A DNA stretch of 11,746 bases, taken from NCBI GenBank assembly GCA_964506905.1, contig CAZDNW010000050.1:1-11746 (forward strand). Direction: 5' to 3'. Positions 7,521 to 11,746 of this stretch are shown piece by piece (the first letter of the stretch is position 1; each line of letters opens with the position of its first letter). The position numbers and the translations under genes are program-made. The notes under the pieces were generated by a model. That model searched no databases and was not told where the DNA came from. It saw only the letters and a program-made list of their open reading frames with translations. The DNA is from JALWZX01 sp964506905. Its GTDB lineage: Bacteria > Patescibacteriota > WWE3 > 2-01-FULL-39-13.

Positions 7521-8243
7521 TTACTTTAGTTTTAAAACCTTTGCAAACTCTTTAAACAGTGGTTCTAAATCACCATTTTCCTCGGCTTCAGGGTGACTTT
7601 GAATTCCAAAGCAAAAATAGTTTATATCTGCGTGCTCTATCACTTCGACAATGTTATCTTCTGTTTCACCCGAAACTACTAAATCATTGCCTAGCACCCT
7701 TATTGCTTGATGATGGTTAGAATTTACCATAATAGTATCTTTTTTCAAGATATTGAATAAGTGCGACGGTTTTTTTACATAAACTTTATGATGTATAGAA
7801 TTAAATATGTTGTCATATTTTCCAAAATCGTGTTGGTGAATCGGTTCTTTTTCTTTTATACATTGTGTTAATGTACCTCCTAATGCTACATTCAAAAGTT
7901 GAGCACCTCTACAAATTCCTAAAAATGGTTTTTTGTCTTTTACTGTTTTTTTTACTAAATCTATTTCTATTTTATCTCTATCAATTTCGTGCGATCTGGT
8001 TTTCTCATGCTTAACTTCACCATAATGATCCGGGGAAATGTCAGCACCACCTGTTAGAAAAAGTCCTTTTGATAAATTATACATTTCATTTATCATTTCA
8101 CTTGTCATTGACGGTGAAACAAATAACGGTGTTAACCCATATGGGATTAGCTTATTTAAATAGGATTCTCTACAAAATTGCAGGTTCACTTTAAATTCAT
8201 TTGGCTTGGTTGTTGCTAATGGTAATAAAACAAATGTGTTCAT
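7521..8243 (-). CDS. Class I glutamine amidotransferase-like / gamma-glutamyl hydrolase (peptidase C26)
   Basis: A 240-residue protein of the PuuD-like C26 family, which hydrolyses gamma-glutamyl amide bonds (for example gamma-glutamyl-GABA) with a Cys-His-Glu triad. The nucleophile elbow is GICRGAQLLNVALGG with C111. H217 and E219 lie in GIQSHPEAE. LFLTGGADISPDHYG (61-75) and NSNHHQAI (174-181) are also typical of the family. The length matches single-domain members, and there is no synthetase domain, so it is not a biosynthetic glutaminase by itself. It lies between the DUF1232 gene (8 nt) and valS (2 nt) in a tight leftward cluster. No Shine-Dalgarno is visible. The natural substrate cannot be read from the sequence, and no polyamine genes are nearby. 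Confidence 0.9.
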   Translation of the reverse strand: MNTFVLLPLATTKPNEFKVNLQFCRESYLNKLIPYGLTPLFVSPSMTSEMINEMYNLSKGLFLTGGADISPDHYGEVKHEKTRSHEIDRDKIEIDLVKKTVKDKKPFLGICRGAQLLNVALGGTLTQCIKEKEPIHQHDFGKYDNIFNSIHHKVYVKKPSHLFNILKKDTIMVNSNHHQAIRVLGNDLVVSGETEDNIVEVIEHADINYFCFGIQSHPEAEENGDLEPLFKEFAKVLKLK

Positions 8244-8251
8244 ATTAAGGC

Positions 8252-8575
8252 TTAACTATTTATTGTTTTCTCTTTAGCACCTGATTTGGTTCTTTTCTCA
8301 TTGTTTTCATCAATATCTTCTACTTCAGCATCAATTATCTCATTAGATTTTTCAGTAGGAATTTTGCCCTTATTTATTTCCGTATTGATTTTTTCCGGCG
8401 GTCTAAATTTTTCTTCGATTTTAGACTTTGTGTTCGGAGATGCTGTATCAAATAACTTGTAAAGTAAAAGTATTAAAGCGATAAAGTCATCTACTGGCCC
8501 CGGGATTAAATCTACTGGAGATACAATATATATCACTACAAATGCTATTAATATGTATTTTGCAATATTACTCAT
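8252..8575 (-). CDS. DUF1232 (YkvA-type) small membrane protein
   Basis: A 107-residue protein. Residues 5-43 contain two hydrophobic helices around the DUF1232 signature YIVSPVDLIPGPVDDFIALI (16-35), whose core SPxDLIP...DD is diagnostic of that uncharacterised family. The rest (about 45-107) is a polar, charged tail with alternating Lys and Glu, probably cytoplasmic and disordered. It is the first gene of the leftward cluster. The ATG at 8575 is preceded at 6 nt by an extended -10 box, so its mRNA is probably leaderless. Function unknown; the family is thought to be membrane associated. Confidence 0.82.
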   Translation of the reverse strand: MSNIAKYILIAFVVIYIVSPVDLIPGPVDDFIALILLLYKLFDTASPNTKSKIEEKFRPPEKINTEINKGKIPTEKSNEIIDAEVEDIDENNEKRTKSGAKEKTINS

Positions 8576-8581
8576 GACGCG

Positions 8582-8590
8582 ATTATATCA
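8582..8590 (-). promoter_or_regulatory. Extended -10 promoter of the DUF1232-C26-valS cluster
   Basis: On the minus strand TGA-TATAAT (8590 to 8582) matches the extended -10 consensus TGnTATAAT fully. The box ends 6 nt before the ATG at 8575, so transcription should start at or next to the start codon. No strong -35 is seen (TTTAAT at 17 bp). Confidence 0.6.
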
Positions 8591-8624
8591 ATTATAGAAC
8601 TATAATTAAACATTAATATTGTAA

Positions 8625-8653
8625 ACGACATTGTAATTTCTGTTTGATATAAT
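8625..8653 (+). promoter_or_regulatory. Promoter of the eight-helix membrane protein gene
   Basis: ACGACA (8625-8630, four of six matches to TTGACA) is 17 bp from TATAAT (8648-8653), which is preceded by TGA to form a complete extended -10. The box ends 8 nt before the ATG at 8662, predicting an essentially leaderless transcript. Confidence 0.6.
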
Positions 8654-8661
8654 CAATTAAT

Positions 8662-9564
8662 ATGAAAAAACAAAAGAATTTTTTTGTACGCGACACTTAT
8701 GGGCCACAATACGGAGAAGTAGTATTAATAATGTCTGTTTTAACAATAGTTCTTGTAAGAATATTTTTATCTTTAACAGGATACCCGCAAGTCGGCAATG
8801 AATCATTACATATTGCACATATGCTTTGGGGCGGGTTACTTATGATTTTATCTATTGTTTTTTTATTAAATTTTGTAAATTCCGAAATCAGATGGTTATC
8901 TGCTTTTGTGGGCGGAATCGGGTTTGGGTTGTTTATCGATGAATTAGGTAAATTTTTAACTTCCGACAACAATTATTTTTTTGAACCAACATTTGCAATA
9001 ATGTATGGCATATTTTTAATTCTATTTTTTTTGATTAAATACATGCAAGGACATACTAATTATAGACAAGACGAAATCGAGATTAGCAAAAAGCTTCAAG
9101 ATATTTCGCCTTATAAAACAGATACATATATATATTCCACATACACAAAAATAACAGGAAAAATTGACGCTTTATTAGAGAATATAGTTGAATCAAATTG
9201 GTTTATAATTTTGGTTATCACATACTTTGTAATCAATGCTGTGATAAGCATTTTAATTTACCTTGGCACGTACATAGACATAGAACTTTATCACCCTAAA
9301 TTTATGATAACCACGCCCAATATTATTGAAATATCTGCAACTGTGGGGTTTACAATATTAACCATAATTGGATCATATAAACTTATCAGAAGAGAAAGAG
9401 TTAAAGCCTTTATATATTTTAGATATGCTGTCTACTTATCAATCTTTGTTTTGCAATTTTTCTCATTCTTACACGGGCAATTATCAGCTTTATTTGGGCT
9501 AGGGTTATCTATAATAATATTAATGAGTCTAAATCACTTTATTGAAAAGAACCAAGTTAATTAG
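8662..9564 (+). CDS. Polytopic membrane protein of unknown function
   Basis: A 300-residue integral membrane protein with about eight helices (near 19-39, 49-71, 77-95, 108-127, 179-202, 220-241, 252-270, 275-293) and a polar loop around 130-177 between the two halves. Polar residues inside or next to membrane segments look conserved-type: HIAHMLWGG (50-58), then GIGFGLFIDELGKF (85-98) followed by SDNNYFF (101-107). From memory this pattern recalls a conserved but unnamed family of bacterial membrane proteins. I cannot give a function. Two histidines plus Asp/Glu/Asp could bind a metal, which is inference. It is followed after 28 nt by a potassium channel gene that has its own promoter. Stop is TAG, and no Shine-Dalgarno is visible. 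Confidence 0.8.
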   Translation: MKKQKNFFVRDTYGPQYGEVVLIMSVLTIVLVRIFLSLTGYPQVGNESLHIAHMLWGGLLMILSIVFLLNFVNSEIRWLSAFVGGIGFGLFIDELGKFLTSDNNYFFEPTFAIMYGIFLILFFLIKYMQGHTNYRQDEIEISKKLQDISPYKTDTYIYSTYTKITGKIDALLENIVESNWFIILVITYFVINAVISILIYLGTYIDIELYHPKFMITTPNIIEISATVGFTILTIIGSYKLIRRERVKAFIYFRYAVYLSIFVLQFFSFLHGQLSALFGLGLSIIILMSLNHFIEKNQVN

Positions 9565-9577
9565 CGTATAAAATTTT

Positions 9578-9586
9578 TGTTATAAT
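9578..9586 (+). promoter_or_regulatory. Extended -10 promoter of the potassium channel gene
   Basis: TGT-TATAAT is a complete extended -10 directly after the upstream stop codon. It ends 6 nt before the ATG at 9593, so the mRNA is predicted to begin at the start codon. No clear -35 is seen. Confidence 0.6.
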
Positions 9587-9592
9587 AGATAT

Positions 9593-9985
9593 ATGCATTT
9601 CGGAACAGCGCAAAACCAATATGAGGAAGAACTTCAAAATACTTCAGATGAACAATCTAAAAAGGAAGCAAAAATACAGATAGGATTAACCATTACCTTA
9701 GCGGTTTTTATTATGATATCAGGTGTGATTTTTTTTCATTATTACGAAGGTTTAACTTGGTTAGATTCGTGGTATTTTGTGGTAATAACATTAACAACGG
9801 TTGGATATGGTGATATAACTCCGCAAACCTCACTCGGTAAATTCATTACACCGATTTTTGTTATATTGGGAATTGGAATGATTACTAGTTTAATTACAGG
9901 CGTAAATAAATATTTAATACAAAGAAGAATTAATAAATTTAACGCAAAGCATAATACTTCAAACAATCGCAATAAGTTAACTTAA
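9593..9985 (+). CDS. Two-transmembrane potassium channel (Ion_trans_2 type)
   Basis: A 130-residue protein that fits one subunit of a tetrameric K+ channel. The first helix is about 29-50, a pore helix and the selectivity filter TTVGYGD lie at 68-74, and the inner helix is about 84-106 with glycines at G93 and G95 that may act as a hinge. The N-terminal 28 residues are polar and acidic, and the C-terminus (107-130) is basic and short, so no RCK/TrkA_N nucleotide-binding domain or other gating module is present. The layout resembles KcsA-like minimal channels. The start is set by the ATG next to the extended -10 box. It is convergent with the next gene across 70 nt, where I see no convincing terminator. 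Confidence 0.92.
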   Translation: MHFGTAQNQYEEELQNTSDEQSKKEAKIQIGLTITLAVFIMISGVIFFHYYEGLTWLDSWYFVVITLTTVGYGDITPQTSLGKFITPIFVILGIGMITSLITGVNKYLIQRRINKFNAKHNTSNNRNKLT

Positions 9986-10055
9986 CTTTTATAGTGTGAA
10001 ATAATTTATTCTCGTTTTCTACAAATTCTATAATTTATACAAACCGTAAATGTGT

Positions 10056-11015
10056 TTAATTAATATCTTTTATCTCGTTTAACAAATTTTTAGCATCAAG
10101 TTTTATTGACTTTAATATGCCATCTTTATCTTCAAATGATAAAACTGCATTTGCATAATATTTTGCTAATATAAACCTCGCTTCATCTTTATATATGGTT
10201 GCAAGTGTTACAAAAATTGCGGATAGCCATACTTTTACTTTAATAACTCCCTGGTCGTTTCCTATTATGTATTTTGAACTCTTTTTCTTTACATCTAATT
10301 CATCGTTATATCCCAAATACAACTTATATTCTGCTTCGTGTGCAACTTTTATAGCTTTTTCAGTATCTTCTAACTTATGAAGGATTAACGCTTTTTTTGC
10401 CATAGGCCACGCTTTATGAGCTTCTGATCCCGGAAGGTTTTTAATGGCTTGATTTATAGTTTTAAGTGCAATTTCTAATGTTTGCTTTCTTGTCGTTGGG
10501 TTTTGTACTTCTGCCAGCTTTAATAATAAACTTGTTTTATGAACTTGCATAATTGCCATTCTTTCAATACCTAAATCATATTTTTTTATAGCGTTAACTA
10601 CTTTACTCAAGGTATCGTTTGCTAAACTGTAGTATTTTTCTTGTTCTCGACTCGTTTTAGATGTCTCAGCTAGTTTACTGTAAGTTATTTTTATATGGCC
10701 TAACACATCAACATACCCTCTATAATTCTTATTGACTTCATCCCATTTAAGTACTTGGTTGAACATTTCTAAAGCATCTTTGAATTTTGCATTTTCTCTG
10801 ACTTCCACTGCTAAATTTTTAAATTCTTCTCTTTTTTCTTGTGAATCCGTCGGCTCTAATTTTGTTTTTACTCTTTGTTTTTTTATTTTATTGATTATAG
10901 CTTGAACTCTTTGCGGTGAAATATCATATTTTTTAGCAAGTTTATTGTAAGAAGTATTGCCTTTTTGATACTCGTTATAAATTTTTAAGTTTCTACTTTG
11001 CTTTTTTGTAGCCAT
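10056..11015 (-). CDS. HTH plus TPR-like helical repeat protein, putative regulator
   Basis: A 319-residue protein. Residues 22-47 form a helix-turn-helix: SYNKLAKKYDISPQRVQAI, with LAxxYxIS before the turn and QRVQ on the recognition helix, resembling sigma-region-4 or resolvase-type HTHs. A basic linker (KIKKQRVKTK) follows. From about 60 to the end it is entirely alpha-helical, with TPR-like pairs such as AKFKDALEMFNQVL (76-89), KTINQAIKNLP (185-195), DTEKAIKVAHEAE (217-229) and AKYYANAVLSF (284-294). No signal or membrane segment is seen. HTH plus TPR proteins in Gram-positive bacteria often sense peptides or partner proteins, but this HTH type differs from the XRE-type in Rgg/PlcR, so the role is inference. 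TATAAT directly abuts the ATG (11016-11021). A better placed but weaker box, TATCTT, lies 7 nt upstream of the ATG. Confidence 0.7.
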   Translation of the reverse strand: MATKKQSRNLKIYNEYQKGNTSYNKLAKKYDISPQRVQAIINKIKKQRVKTKLEPTDSQEKREEFKNLAVEVRENAKFKDALEMFNQVLKWDEVNKNYRGYVDVLGHIKITYSKLAETSKTSREQEKYYSLANDTLSKVVNAIKKYDLGIERMAIMQVHKTSLLLKLAEVQNPTTRKQTLEIALKTINQAIKNLPGSEAHKAWPMAKKALILHKLEDTEKAIKVAHEAEYKLYLGYNDELDVKKKSSKYIIGNDQGVIKVKVWLSAIFVTLATIYKDEARFILAKYYANAVLSFEDKDGILKSIKLDAKNLLNEIKDIN

Positions 11016-11062
11016 ATTATAGAAGATAAACTATCTAGAGTGCTTCAATAGTATATCTAAAC

Positions 11063-11083
11063 GGCACTATTGTCAATAATGGC
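11063..11083. promoter_or_regulatory. Palindromic candidate operator upstream of the HTH-TPR gene
   Basis: Arms GGCACTATTG (11063-11072) and CAATAATGGC (11074-11083) are complementary at eight of ten positions around a central T. The half-site recurs as CAATAGT at 11046-11052 and GCACTATT at 11095-11102. The site lies about 50 bp upstream of the HTH-TPR start. A terminator for the Nudix gene is less likely, because the hairpin would have almost no loop and no T-tract follows. Confidence 0.4.
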
Positions 11084-11113
11084 ACGAAAACATCGCACTA
11101 TTTACAACATCGT

Positions 11114-11581
11114 TTAGTACAATAATGTGGCACATTTTAATGCCTTCTTAGCATCGGGGACTACATAATTATCTTTTCCGGCTTCGTTTATGAATTCTTC
11201 TAATGTATACCAGGCATAGTCAACATGTTCTTCTGGATTTATCTCAACTTTGTCTGATATTGCCTTAGATACAAACGCAATAAAGAGAGAATATATTTGT
11301 GTCTCCGGGTTTAATCCTGACTGTACAGCAACTGGTGTTACCGGCAAGTTTAATTTCATTTTTGTTTCTTCTTCTAATTCTCTTTTTAACGCTGTTTCAT
11401 GACTTTCTGTTGGCGAAACATTACCACCTGGTAAATCATACCTTTTGTCTTTTGTATATTGTGCCGGGTCTTTTTTTAAAACTAGAAACTTTTTTACATT
11501 GGGATATTCTGGATGAAGTAAAATAAGTTTAACAGCAAATTTAACTTTTTCAGATAAGTAATCCTGATAATCGGTCCACAT
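11114..11581 (-). CDS. Nudix hydrolase
   Basis: A 155-residue single-domain hydrolase of nucleoside diphosphates linked to another moiety, dependent on a divalent metal. The Nudix box GX5EX7REUXEEXGU is present at 53-75: G53, E59, R67-E68, E71-E72, but the late glycine is replaced by lysine (K74). The metal-binding glutamates are intact. LPGG (50-53) directly precedes the box and a beta-rich segment leads to it, as in the fold. Substrate cannot be told. The flanking sequence lacks the markers I know for MutT, ADP-ribose or Ap4A specificity. The ATG at 11581 follows a predicted -10 by 7 nt. The gene lies 35 nt from the transposase fragment on the same strand. Confidence 0.92.
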   Translation of the reverse strand: MWTDYQDYLSEKVKFAVKLILLHPEYPNVKKFLVLKKDPAQYTKDKRYDLPGGNVSPTESHETALKRELEEETKMKLNLPVTPVAVQSGLNPETQIYSLFIAFVSKAISDKVEINPEEHVDYAWYTLEEFINEAGKDNYVVPDAKKALKCATLLY

Positions 11582-11588
11582 ATAACAA

Positions 11589-11597
11589 ATCTTATCA
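11589..11597 (-). promoter_or_regulatory. Candidate extended -10 promoter of the Nudix gene
   Basis: On the minus strand TGA-TAAGAT (11597 to 11589) gives an extended -10 with four of six hexamer matches. It ends 7 nt before the ATG at 11581. The region where a -35 would lie overlaps the end of the transposase gene. Confidence 0.4.
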
Positions 11598-11616
11598 CAA
11601 TTCTATCTGATTTGCA

Positions 11617-11645
11617 CTAAAATGTATAGGTCACATACATTTTGG
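11617..11645. repeat. Hairpin at the transposase 3' end, possible IS terminus
   Basis: AAAATGTAT (11619-11627) and ATACATTTT (11635-11643) are perfect inverted repeats around AGGTCAC, extended by a G-T and a C-G pair to 11617 and 11645. The plus strand reads TGTATAGGTCAC from 11623, and IS481-type ends commonly begin with TGT, so an element border near 11623 is possible. It could alternatively act as a bidirectional stem-loop terminator. Confidence 0.45.
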
Positions 11646-11746
11646 AAAATTCATACCTGTTAACTAAGTAACTCATTGGTGTTTCTAATTGCAACGAGTA
11701 ATGTGGCCTAACTGTATTATAGAATACCAAATATTCTACTAACCTT
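11617..11746 (-). CDS. Transposase/integrase, C-terminal end only (IS3/IS481-type rve domain)
   Basis: The last 42 codons of a leftward gene that enters from the right edge and stops at TAG (11617-11619). LVEYLVFYNTVRPHYSLQ followed by ETPMSYL is the hallmark C-terminal end of the DDE integrase core of IS3/IS481-type transposases, in which YN..RPH.SL precedes a TP..YL motif. It contributes to DNA cutting and strand transfer by an insertion sequence. The DDE residues themselves lie outside the window. The final codons coincide with a hairpin that may be the element's end. Whether the gene is intact cannot be judged here. Confidence 0.85.
   Translation of the reverse strand, partial: RLVEYLVFYNTVRPHYSLQLETPMSYLVNRYEFSKMYVTYTF

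Larger units (their letters stand above)
8581..8654. repeat. Mirror-image promoter pair (11-bp inverted repeat)
   Basis: GATTATATCAA (8581-8591) and TTGATATAATC (8644-8654) are exact reverse complements. Each contains an extended -10 box facing outward toward one of the two divergent genes. The 52 nt between are AT-rich without another clear feature. Confidence 0.6.

Noticed and set aside
9986..10055. Terminator between the K+ channel and the HTH-TPR gene (AAATT-CTAT-AATTT)
   Set aside because: A 5-bp A-T stem is too weak, and T-tract placement is unconvincing.
11016..11021. TATAAT touching the ATG of the HTH-TPR gene as its -10 box
   Set aside because: Transcription would begin inside the first codons, and no alternative downstream ATG exists near the HTH. 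Kept only as an ambiguity in the gene entry.
630..11746. Recoded genetic code (UGA as glycine, as in Absconditabacteria)
   Set aside because: All genes are full length with GGN glycines and no internal TGA, so the standard code explains the window.

Overview
The window is a low-GC bacterial chromosome fragment that looks like Candidate Phyla Radiation (Patescibacteria) DNA. The clues are a giant DUF4012 surface protein, a shortened valyl-tRNA synthetase without its C-terminal coiled-coil arm, many short membrane proteins, almost no Shine-Dalgarno sequences and compact gene spacing. The lineage within that radiation cannot be fixed from this sequence. Genes read through normally in the standard code. 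All twelve visible stops are TAA or TAG and none is TGA.

Left part (1-4905). A leftward RNase HI gene runs off the left edge and is divergent from a rightward block. That block holds an 1100-residue fusion (degenerate nucleotide-sugar epimerase-like Rossmann domain, coiled coil, linker, one membrane helix, DUF4012), then a lysine-rich 60-codon ORF that overlaps the start of ribosomal protein bL25. The overlap contains an A8 run that fits a -1 slippery site.

Middle (4950-8575). A tight leftward gene cluster encodes a DUF1232 membrane protein, a class I glutamine amidotransferase-like peptidase (C26 family), valyl-tRNA synthetase and a two-helix membrane protein. The first three genes are 8 and 2 nt apart and are probably one transcript. 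At its head, an 86-bp divergent region carries two extended -10 promoters that are perfect 11-bp mirror copies of each other.

Right part (8662-11746). Rightward come an eight-helix membrane protein of a recognisable but unnamed type and a two-helix potassium channel. Leftward come an HTH plus TPR-like helical protein, a Nudix hydrolase and the C-terminal end of a DDE transposase cut by the right edge. A 21-bp palindrome lies upstream of the HTH-TPR gene and may be its operator. The transposase end carries a hairpin and lies about 35 bp upstream of the Nudix gene.

Several genes have a -10 box ending 6-8 nt before the ATG, which predicts leaderless mRNAs. The genes do not form one evident pathway. 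I see no CRISPR array, tRNA, rRNA or complete mobile element, and no intergenic stretch over 300 bases.
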